From JAYZDB01 sp036338025 (GTDB lineage Bacteria > Planctomycetota > UBA1135 > UBA2386): a stretch of 9,046 nt of DNA. Both the position numbers and the translations under genes were made by a program. The notes under the pieces are model-generated. The model ran no database searches. It had not been told where the DNA came from and saw only the letters and a program-made list of their open reading frames with translations. Below are positions 1-5,662 of this stretch, one piece after another; the stretch's first letter is position 1; each line of letters begins with the position of its first letter. The stretch spans positions 1 through 9,046 of the forward strand of contig JAYZDB010000244.1 of assembly GCA_036338025.1 (NCBI GenBank). Reading direction: 5' to 3'.

Positions 1-85
1 CGCCGCCCCCCAAGGCTGATTCTCCCCGCGCTGTGCCGCACACAATCCAGTTGCCCGGTGACCCCGAACACTCCACTATGGCGCC

Positions 86-322
86 ATGGAAGAGCCCAAG
101 TGTCCGCAGAAACTCCCGTATGTTCTCGAAGTCGAGCCCGGAACCTACCACTGGTGTGCGTGCGGTCGCAGCGACGGCCAACCGTACTGTGATGGAAGTC
201 ACGCCGGTACGTCTTTCTTACCGGTGACCGAGAAGGTCGAGGAGAAGAAGATGGTCGCGTGGTGCGGGTGCAAGCGATCGGGCAACGGGGCGATGTGCGA
301 CGGCAGTCACAGCCGCGTGTGA
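86..322 (+). CDS. Small CDGSH iron-sulfur domain protein with two CDGSH motifs
   Basis: A 78-residue protein made almost entirely of two CDGSH zinc-finger-like motifs, which in this family each hold a [2Fe-2S] cluster through three Cys and one His. Motif 1 uses C24, C26, C35 and H39 and fits the consensus CxCxx(S/T)xxxPxCDG(S/T/A)H fully. Motif 2 uses C60, C62, C71 and H75 but has Ala69 where the consensus has Pro. There is no signal peptide or membrane segment, so it is probably cytoplasmic. Prokaryotic twin-CDGSH proteins are small and thought to act in redox or cluster transfer; the partner here is unknown. The ATG at 86 is preferred because the ATG at 78 is out of frame; no clear ribosome binding site precedes it. 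The stop (320-322) overlaps the GTG of the next gene, suggesting translational coupling. Family assignment is firm, function is not. Confidence 0.9.
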   Translation: MEEPKCPQKLPYVLEVEPGTYHWCACGRSDGQPYCDGSHAGTSFLPVTEKVEEKKMVAWCGCKRSGNGAMCDGSHSRV

Positions 323-1476
323 GACGTCCGGTGCGTGCGGCGATTGCGGGCTGCGGTCGGGGGTTCGGCTGTGCCCGCCGATTTTTGACGGTCATCGGGC
401 TGGCAGCCTGGACGTCGGGACTGGGGGGGTGCTCGCTGGTGACCACCATGTGGGGGCCGCCGCCGGGGTTCGTCGATCGCACCGACCGACCGCGGTCGGC
501 TTCGGGTCTGCATGACTTCAAGGGCGTCATGCACTGCCACAGCTTCCGCTCCCACGATTCCACCGGGACCATCGAAGAGATCCACTCGGCTTGCCAGAGT
601 GTCGGCCTGGACTTCCTGGTGATGACCGATCACCCGAGTCCCTACTCTGTCGCGCGTGGGCAACGCGGGATGCGCGGCGATACGCTGTTCATGGTCGGCG
701 CAGAGTTGCGGGTGCCAGGCGGCACCCTGCTGGCGTTTCCGCTGCGACACTACGTCCGGCCGCACGCGACCCTGGCGGAGTACCTGGCTGACATCCACAG
801 CCAGGGGGGCCTGGCGTTCGTCGGGCACGCGGAGCAGTTTTCTGCCTGGCAGACGTCGGGTATCGATGGGGTCGAGGTCCATAACCTGCACGCGGCGGCG
901 ACTCGGGCGTCGAAGTTGGCGGCGGTGTTCGGGGCAGTGTTCACCCCGCTGTCGATGTTGTTCGAGCAGCTGGTGAAGCCCGACCCGGCGGTGCTGGCGC
1001 ACTGGGACGCGATGGCGCGGTATCCCTCGCCTGCCATCGGCGGCAGTGATGCTCACGCAAACATCCGGGTCCTGGGGCCGCTCGGCTGGGTGTTGGGGAA
1101 TTACCGGGAGGTGTTCCGGGTGCTCTCGACGCATGTCCTGGCCGAGCGCCTCGACCAGGATTCGATCGTGGCTGGCATCCGGCAGGGCCGTACCTACGTG
1201 GTGTTCGATCTGTTGCGCGATGGCAGCGGCTTCCAGTTTCACGCCACCCGCGGCGCGGAAGTGTTCGAGATGGGGGATGTCGCTCCGACTACCGCGACCC
1301 TGCAGGTCCGGACTCCGGTCGAGGCGGAGATTCGGATCCTACGCGCCGGCGAGGAGGTCGCGCGGCATGTCGGGACGGCGTTCTCGCTGGCGCGCCCGGG
1401 CCCGGGGGTCTATCGCGTCGAAGCCTACCTCGAAGGAGAACCCTGGATTCTCTCCAGCCCGCTTGCGCTGCGCTGA
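319..1476 (+). CDS. PHP-domain metal-dependent hydrolase, probable lipoprotein (CehA/McbA-like)
   Basis: A 385-residue protein carrying the metal-binding motifs of a PHP (polymerase and histidinol phosphatase) domain: H72-C-H74, followed by DSTGTIEEI; T103-D104-H105; GAELR; G-H170; and G-S-D244-A-H246. These are the usual metal ligands of PHP phosphoesterases, and the overall layout resembles the CehA/McbA branch. After the domain, roughly the last 70 residues look like a small beta-rich module. The N-terminus has an arginine-rich stretch, a hydrophobic segment (FLTVIGLAAW) and L-G-G-C38, a plausible lipobox, so it is probably exported and lipidated. I chose the GTG at 319 because it overlaps the preceding stop as GTGA and gives a normal-length signal peptide; GTG 331 is an alternative. 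An in-frame ATG at 259 would give 405 residues with an unusually long N-terminus. Substrate unknown. It is probably co-transcribed with the CDGSH gene. Confidence 0.85.
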   Translation: MRRPVRAAIAGCGRGFGCARRFLTVIGLAAWTSGLGGCSLVTTMWGPPPGFVDRTDRPRSASGLHDFKGVMHCHSFRSHDSTGTIEEIHSACQSVGLDFLVMTDHPSPYSVARGQRGMRGDTLFMVGAELRVPGGTLLAFPLRHYVRPHATLAEYLADIHSQGGLAFVGHAEQFSAWQTSGIDGVEVHNLHAAATRASKLAAVFGAVFTPLSMLFEQLVKPDPAVLAHWDAMARYPSPAIGGSDAHANIRVLGPLGWVLGNYREVFRVLSTHVLAERLDQDSIVAGIRQGRTYVVFDLLRDGSGFQFHATRGAEVFEMGDVAPTTATLQVRTPVEAEIRILRAGEEVARHVGTAFSLARPGPGVYRVEAYLEGEPWILSSPLALR

Positions 1477-1511
1477 GGAGGTCCAAGCCGTACTGTTGCA
1501 GGCGGCGACGC

Positions 1512-1517
1512 GGAGGA
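1512..1517 (+). promoter_or_regulatory. Shine-Dalgarno GGAGGA of the aminotransferase gene
   Basis: GGAGGA lies 9 nt before a TTG (1527) and 15 nt before an in-frame ATG (1533). Spacing favours TTG as the start, although the two proteins differ by only two residues. Confidence 0.5.
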
Positions 1518-1526
1518 TAGCCTTGT

Positions 1527-2720
1527 TTGGCGATGACGGACCCAAGGTGCAGCGTGCCCCTGCTCGATTTCCAACGCGTCCCGGAGGCCGACAAGGCCGC
1601 CTACCGGGAGGCCTTTGCGCGCGTACTGGACAGCGGCTACTTCATCCTCGGGCCCGAGGTCCAGGCCTTTGAGCGGGAGGCTGCCGACTACCTCGGGGTC
1701 GACCACGCTCTCGGTGTGTCCTCGGGCACCGACGCGCTCTTGTTGGCGATGATGGCCCTGGGAATCGGTCCGGGTGACGAGGTGCTGTGTCCGACCTACA
1801 CCTTCTTCGCCAGCGCCGGCACGATCTGGCGGCTCGGGGCCCGGCCGGTATTCGTCGATAGCCAGCCCTGTTGCTACAACATGTGTCCGCTTGACCTGGC
1901 GAGCAAGATCACCGAGCGCAGCAAGGCGATCATGCCCGTCCACCTCTACGGACAGGCTGCCGACATGGCGGCGATCCTGGCGGTCGCCAGGCAGCACGAT
2001 TTGCCGGTCATCGAGGATGCGGCGCAGGCGATCGGTGCGGAGTGCTCAGCTGGGCGGGCCGGTGCGATGGGGACCGTCGGATGCTTCTCGTTCTATCCGA
2101 CCAAAAACCTGAGTGGTTTTGGCGACGGCGGGTTGGTCACCACCGGTGACCAGGACTTGCTGGAGCGGATGGACAGTCTGCGGATTCACGGTCACGGTCC
2201 GAAGTACTACCACAAGCAGGTCGGCGGCAACTTCCGCATGGATGCGATCCAGGGCGCGCTGTTGCGGCTGCGCCTGCCGCAGATCGATGCAGTGGCGGCG
2301 CGGCGTCGTGACAACGCTGCCTTTTATACCGAAGCCCTGCTGGCTGCCGACGTCGGGGTCGTGCAGCCGTCGATGTGTAACGGCGCCAGCGAGTTCGAGG
2401 TCGGCGGACGGATTGGCCTGCCGGTTACCTGCACGGTCGGGCATACCTTCAACCAGTTCGTGATCCGGATCCCGGAGCGACTCGGCCGGGATGCCTTCAA
2501 GTCGCGCCTCGCCGAGCGGAACATCGGGTCGGAGATCTACTACCCCCTGTGCCTGCACCAGCAGGAGTGCTTTGCGGAGCTCGGCTACGGGGTCGGTGAT
2601 TTCCCGGTCGCCGAAGCGGCGGCGGCCAGCACCCTGGCTCTACCGATCTTCCCCGAACTCCGGGAATCCGAGTTGCAGGCGGTCGTCGACGCCCTGGTCG
2701 CGGCGGCCCAGGAATCCTGA
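1527..2720 (+). CDS. DegT/DnrJ/EryC1/StrS family PLP-dependent sugar aminotransferase
   Basis: A 397-residue aspartate-aminotransferase-fold enzyme of the nucleotide-sugar aminotransferase family, which transaminates keto-sugars for surface polysaccharide or glycan building blocks. Visible motifs in order: SGY-ILGP near residue 35; SSGTDAL (cofactor phosphate region); PTYTFFAS; MPVHLYGQ; IEDAAQ with D164 (pyridine nitrogen) and Q167; FSFYPTKNLSGFGDGG with K193 as the PLP Schiff-base lysine; NFRMDAIQGA; and IYYPLCLHQQ near the C-terminus. Length is normal to slightly long. An extra segment of about 20 residues (roughly 283-305) sits just before the HTFNQFVIR strand. The start is probably TTG 1527, set by GGAGGA at 1512; ATG 1533 is the alternative. 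The 50-base gap after the PHP gene leaves open whether it belongs to that operon. No other sugar-nucleotide genes flank it, so the exact substrate cannot be named. Confidence 0.92.
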   Translation: MAMTDPRCSVPLLDFQRVPEADKAAYREAFARVLDSGYFILGPEVQAFEREAADYLGVDHALGVSSGTDALLLAMMALGIGPGDEVLCPTYTFFASAGTIWRLGARPVFVDSQPCCYNMCPLDLASKITERSKAIMPVHLYGQAADMAAILAVARQHDLPVIEDAAQAIGAECSAGRAGAMGTVGCFSFYPTKNLSGFGDGGLVTTGDQDLLERMDSLRIHGHGPKYYHKQVGGNFRMDAIQGALLRLRLPQIDAVAARRRDNAAFYTEALLAADVGVVQPSMCNGASEFEVGGRIGLPVTCTVGHTFNQFVIRIPERLGRDAFKSRLAERNIGSEIYYPLCLHQQECFAELGYGVGDFPVAEAAAASTLALPIFPELRESELQAVVDALVAAAQES

Positions 2721-2787
2721 AGCAGGCGTTCTACGGCAGAATTCCTGGCGGAGTTTGTTGAGAAGTCCCCGGTGCCTTGCCCAGAGG

Positions 2788-2809
2788 TGGATGCGGGTGA
2801 TCGCGTCCG
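2788..2809 (+). terminator. Candidate intrinsic terminator after the aminotransferase gene
   Basis: Bases 2788-2795 pair with 2802-2809 around the six-base loop GGTGAT. The stem is 8 bp with two T-G wobbles that are valid only if the plus strand is transcribed. It is followed by the modestly T-rich GTCTTTATCT. It lies in the 98-base gap between the convergent aminotransferase and aldolase genes, where a terminator is expected. The T-tract is imperfect, so this is tentative. Confidence 0.4.
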
Positions 2810-2818
2810 GTCTTTATC

Positions 2819-3496
2819 TCACAGGCAGGAGGATCCGTGGTTGATTACGACTTCGGTCATCTGGCGGGCCCGCTCCGCAATGACCTCGAACCGCCCGGCC
2901 GCCAGGTCGTCGCCCTCGAACAGGCAGTTGACGAAACCCAGGCCGAAGGCTCCTGCGTCGAGGAACGCCGCCGCGTTCTCCAGGGTGACCCCCGAGGTCG
3001 GGAAGATTCTCAAGAACGGCAGCGGACCGCGGATGATGCGGACGGTGGCAGGCCCGTCGGACGGGCCCGGAAAGAACTTCACGATCGCTGCGCCCGCCCG
3101 GTGAGCGGTCAGCATTTCGGTTGGGGTGAAGGTGCCCGGGATCGCCACGACTCCGTGCTCGACGCACCAATTGATTATTTTCGGATCGCACACCGGCGAG
3201 ACCAGGAAGCGGGCGCCAGCTTCCACCGCCGCCGCCGCTTCCGAGATCTCGAGCACCGTGCCGGCACCGACCAACAGGTCGGAACGACGTGAAAACTCGT
3301 GGATCGCATCGAGCGCGCCCGGTGTGTTCAAGGTGCATTCGATGATCTTGAAGCCTCCGTCGACGGCTGCCTGCAGGGCGGGTACGACCGCCTCGGCGTA
3401 GGGCGTGCGGAGGATCGCCGAGCAACGTTCGCGTTCGAAGACGGCGAGGGTGTCTTGCGGGGAGTCTGCCATGATGTCGGTGAGGATAGGCGCCAC
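2819..3496 (-). CDS. eda: KDPG/KHG aldolase family protein (2-keto-3-deoxy-6-phosphogluconate aldolase-like)
   Basis: A 225-residue class I aldolase of the KDPG/KHG family, which cleaves 2-keto-3-deoxy-6-phosphogluconate or related 2-keto acids to pyruvate plus an aldehyde. Motifs in order: E53 in IIECTLNTP (catalytic Glu region), VGAGTVL with T80, FLVSPV, AIPGTFTPTEM, VKFFPG with K140 as the likely Schiff-base lysine, and IFPTSGVT. At the position equivalent to the carboxylate-binding Arg of E. coli Eda (VTLRTE) it has Asn57, as I recall for KDPGal-type homologues, so its true substrate may not be KDPG. The start shown is GTG 3496, 12 nt after the rsmE stop; ATG 3472 (217 residues) gives an N-terminus closer to the usual length and is equally possible. 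Neither has a good Shine-Dalgarno. It is probably co-transcribed with rsmE. The family is clear; the symbol is tentative. Confidence 0.85.
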   Translation of the reverse strand: MAPILTDIMADSPQDTLAVFERERCSAILRTPYAEAVVPALQAAVDGGFKIIECTLNTPGALDAIHEFSRRSDLLVGAGTVLEISEAAAAVEAGARFLVSPVCDPKIINWCVEHGVVAIPGTFTPTEMLTAHRAGAAIVKFFPGPSDGPATVRIIRGPLPFLRIFPTSGVTLENAAAFLDAGAFGLGFVNCLFEGDDLAAGRFEVIAERARQMTEVVINHGSSCL

Positions 3497-3508
3497 CCTC
3501 GTGGGGAC

Positions 3509-4246
3509 CTAGCCTGTGGATTGGCTGCGCAGCAGATGTAGTTGGCCGGTCAGGTAAGCCATCGCGGTTTCGACCCGGAGCGGGTTGGGGCCTGCATGCA
3601 CGGCCTGAAACCCCCGTCCCAGCAGGGCATCGATCTCAAATGGGATGAATCCGCGCTCGGGACCGATCGCCAGGGTGAACGGCGCCGCGCGGCCGATCTG
3701 CAGGCTGGCGGTGGCAGTCTCGGCGCCTGGGTGGCCGACGAAACGGTGGCCGGCCGGCACCGCGCTGTCGAGTCGATCCTCGACGAAGGGCTTGAACAGG
3801 TCGAACCGCTGCAGCTCTGGCAGGTGGGTCCGCTGCCCCTGCGACAGGCCGTCGATCAGCAACTGCTGCAGCGCTGACTCCTCCAACACCTTGCTGCTGA
3901 GGTGGCTCTTGTCGACGCGCCAACTCCGGATCAGCAGGATGCGTCCAAAGCCCAGCGTCGCCGCCTGGGTCAGGCAGCGGGCCAAGACCGATGGTCGCGG
4001 AATCGCTAACACCAGGGTGTCCAGGCTGGGTGGTGGAGCGGCGTCCTCGAACTGGCATTCGAGGGTCACGGTCGAAGATGAAACCGAACGGATGACCCCA
4101 CGGCCCAGCGCGCCGTCGAGGATGCCGACCCGCAGTTGGTCTCCGGGGCTGGCGTGCAAGACCTCGCGAATATGGCGGGCGCGGTTGTCGCGTAGACGGA
4201 TTGGTTGGTCGGAGGCTTCGGCGGCCGTGAGGAGGAGGAGATTCAT
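3509..4246 (-). CDS. rsmE: 16S rRNA (uracil-1498-N3)-methyltransferase RsmE
   Basis: A 245-residue SPOUT-class methyltransferase. RsmE uses S-adenosylmethionine to methylate N3 of U1498 in helix 44 of 16S rRNA, near the decoding centre. The N-terminal part has the PUA-like signature HIREVLHASPGDQLRVG (about residues 25-41). The C-terminal knot contains LAIGPERGF (192-200) and LRVETA (223-228), which form the SAM-binding trefoil. The middle section (RPSVLARCLTQAATLGF, SWRVDKSH, LFKPFVEDRLD) fits a known RsmE subgroup. Arg198 replaces the second Gly of the usual IGPEGGF. Length is normal. The ATG at 4246 has no visible Shine-Dalgarno. It sits 38 bases after the diguanylate cyclase gene and 12 bases before the aldolase gene, all on the minus strand. 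Confidence 0.93.
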   Translation of the reverse strand: MNLLLLTAAEASDQPIRLRDNRARHIREVLHASPGDQLRVGILDGALGRGVIRSVSSSTVTLECQFEDAAPPPSLDTLVLAIPRPSVLARCLTQAATLGFGRILLIRSWRVDKSHLSSKVLEESALQQLLIDGLSQGQRTHLPELQRFDLFKPFVEDRLDSAVPAGHRFVGHPGAETATASLQIGRAAPFTLAIGPERGFIPFEIDALLGRGFQAVHAGPNPLRVETAMAYLTGQLHLLRSQSTG

Positions 4247-4284
4247 CGCGGCGGAGCAGGCGATCAGTGACCCTGGGCCAGGTC

Positions 4285-5349
4285 TCAGTTGGCGGATTCT
4301 TGGCTGGTTGATTCGGAGGTGTCCGAACTGGCGTTCGGCGACTCCGAGTCATCGGACGCGGAGTGTAACCAGACCTGGTCCTTGCCGCGCAACTTTGCCT
4401 CGTGCAGAGCCTTGTTGGCCTGATGCCGCAAGTCCTCGAGAGTGATCCGGCTGCGTCCATCGAAAGTACTCACGCCGATCGAGACCGTGACGTGCATGGA
4501 ATAGCTACCGTCTTCGACCTGCAAGCTGGAGATTGCGCGCCTCACACGGTTGGCGGTCAGCACCGCCTCTTCCGGGGTGGTGTGGGGGAGCAGTAACGCG
4601 AACTCATCGCCGCCGAAGCGCGCGGCATAGTCGGTGGTCCGGATCGTCTGCTTCATGCTGTGCGCGACGTGGATCAGTACTTCATCGCCAAATGCATACT
4701 CCGTCGAATCGTTGACGGCCTTGAAGTCATCGACGTCGACCAGCAACAAGGACAGCGGGGTGGCGTGGCGCTGGGCCCGTTTGAACTCGATCGCCTGGAT
4801 CGACTTGAAGTGGCGGTCGTTGATCAGGCCGGTCTTGAAGTCCTCGAGGACCTGGCCCTCGAGTTCGGTAGCACGCTGTTGAAGTTCGAGCAGTTTGCTG
4901 CGAGACAGCAACTTCAGCTCGATCCGGTGCATGAGTTCCTCGATTGCGAACGGCTTGGTGATGAAGTCCCGGATCGGAATCTGGCTGCGGGCGGCGGCGT
5001 GGACCGTGTCGAGGTTCTCAAGAATCATGATGACCGGGACCGGGTCATCGTCTCGTTGGACGTCCTCGAGCAGCTCGAGTTCGATGCTACCTGGCTGCAG
5101 CACTAGCGGGTTGAGCAGGATGAGGGAGGGGCGGACCTTCGCCAGGACCCGGTGGGTTTCGATGATCGACTGGGTCTCAGTCACGCCGTAGCCCTGCTGG
5201 CGTAGGGTTGCCAGGGTCGACTTCATCTCGTCCCGATGGTGGTTGAGCACCAGGATTTCGGTCTGCAGGGACCGGCGGTCGTCGGCGGGATCTTGGGCTG
5301 TCAAAATGTTGCTGGACCCGGGTTTGGGCCAGTCTGGCGGGGGTGCCAT
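4285..5349 (-). CDS. Diguanylate cyclase (GGDEF) with degenerate N-terminal receiver domain
   Basis: Read from ATG 5349, a 354-residue protein that should make cyclic-di-GMP from two GTP. Residues about 30-148 look like a response-regulator receiver (ILVLNHH, SLILLN, VPVIMILENLD, DFITKPF), keeping K132 but with N80 where the phospho-acceptor Asp should be and no acidic pair after strand 1. A short helical linker (149-170) leads to the GGDEF domain: FKTGLINDRHF, metal-binding DVDDF (205-209), I-site R237-T-T-D240, GGDEF (246-250) and VSIGVS. The active site and inhibitory site therefore look intact. The tail (331-354) is Ser/Asp-rich. No signal peptide or membrane segment; cytoplasmic. An open frame continues upstream to 5619, but that part reads like translated intergenic DNA. 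GGAGGG (5370-5365 on this strand) lies 15 nt before the ATG, so the start is not certain. First gene of the minus-strand group with rsmE. Confidence 0.88.
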   Translation of the reverse strand: MAPPPDWPKPGSSNILTAQDPADDRRSLQTEILVLNHHRDEMKSTLATLRQQGYGVTETQSIIETHRVLAKVRPSLILLNPLVLQPGSIELELLEDVQRDDDPVPVIMILENLDTVHAAARSQIPIRDFITKPFAIEELMHRIELKLLSRSKLLELQQRATELEGQVLEDFKTGLINDRHFKSIQAIEFKRAQRHATPLSLLLVDVDDFKAVNDSTEYAFGDEVLIHVAHSMKQTIRTTDYAARFGGDEFALLLPHTTPEEAVLTANRVRRAISSLQVEDGSYSMHVTVSIGVSTFDGRSRITLEDLRHQANKALHEAKLRGKDQVWLHSASDDSESPNASSDTSESTSQESAN

Positions 5350-5462
5350 GGATCTAGTGATAAACCCTCCTTGGCGGGCTTGTCGATTGGCTCGGGGAGC
5401 AAAGATTTCCCAATTCCGCTGGTCGGATGGTCTTATTCGGAACACCGTCAGCAGCAAGGAAG

Positions 5463-5525
5463 CCTCCAGGCCTCCTGGGTTACAGCCCGGCAGTTGGCCG
5501 GGTTGGCCGCTGTGGCCATTGGAGG
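5463..5525 (+). ncRNA. Putative multi-stem structure in the rpsB leader (upstream element)
   Basis: An outer helix CCTCCA (5463-5468) with TGGAGG (5520-5525) encloses two perfect hairpins. CCCGGC (5486-5491) pairs with GCCGGG (5497-5502) around AGTTG, and TGGCC (5504-5508) pairs with GGCCA (5514-5518) around GCTGT. Together they make a compact multi-branch element 138 bases before the rpsB start. The pairs are all Watson-Crick, so strand cannot be told from this element alone; plus is assumed because it precedes rpsB. It matches no named RNA family that I recognise. Confidence 0.35.
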
Positions 5526-5541
5526 GAGATCTGTCGTAGGT

Positions 5542-5599
5542 GAATGGTAGCATCCCAGGGCGATCTGGAAACCCGGGGTTGAACCTGGGGAGGCCGTTC
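5542..5599 (+). ncRNA. Putative long stem-loop in the rpsB leader (downstream element)
   Basis: GAATGG (5542-5547) pairs with CCGTTC (5594-5599) including one T-G wobble. After an internal loop (TAGCAT against GAGG), CCCAGG (5554-5559) pairs with CCTGGG (5584-5589). A further small stem, CTGG (5565-5568) with CCGG (5573-5576), can form inside. The wobbles work only on the plus strand, which points to a structure in rpsB mRNA. Autoregulation of rpsB-tsf by S2 binding its own leader is known in gammaproteobacteria; a similar role here is inference. Confidence 0.4.
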
Positions 5600-5662
5600 A
5601 TAGAATTCCCGCCCTTCAATTCACCAGCATAGTCCCTAAATCCCCATCAGACCTACCTACCA

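Larger units (their letters stand above)
5350..5662. promoter_or_regulatory. Divergent intergenic region between the diguanylate cyclase gene and rpsB
   Basis: About 313 bases without a convincing gene. It must hold the promoters for rpsB (rightward) and the cyclase gene (leftward), but I could not pick a clean -35/-10 pair on either strand. Most of the right half (5463-5599) consists of inverted repeats described separately. The last 40 bases before rpsB are A/C/T-rich with no Shine-Dalgarno. No tRNA or rRNA could be folded here. Confidence 0.5.

Noticed and set aside
307..1242. Minus-strand open frame of 311 residues
   Set aside because: It is antisense to the PHP-domain gene, is rich in Arg/His/Pro as expected for a high-GC shadow frame, and has no recognisable domain.
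2708..2748. 8-bp inverted repeat CCAGGAAT/ATTCCTGG around the aminotransferase stop codon
   Set aside because: The 25-base loop is long and no T-run follows; the hairpin at 2788-2809 is a better terminator candidate.
5565..5590. tRNA-like GGTTGAACC arm in the rpsB leader
   Set aside because: No acceptor stem, anticodon arm or full cloverleaf can be built around it; it is part of the local stem-loop.
5350..5619. N-terminal extension of the diguanylate cyclase to an upstream ATG at 5619
   Set aside because: The extra 90 residues have no domain character and overlap the inverted repeats of the rpsB leader; it is more likely intergenic DNA without a stop codon.
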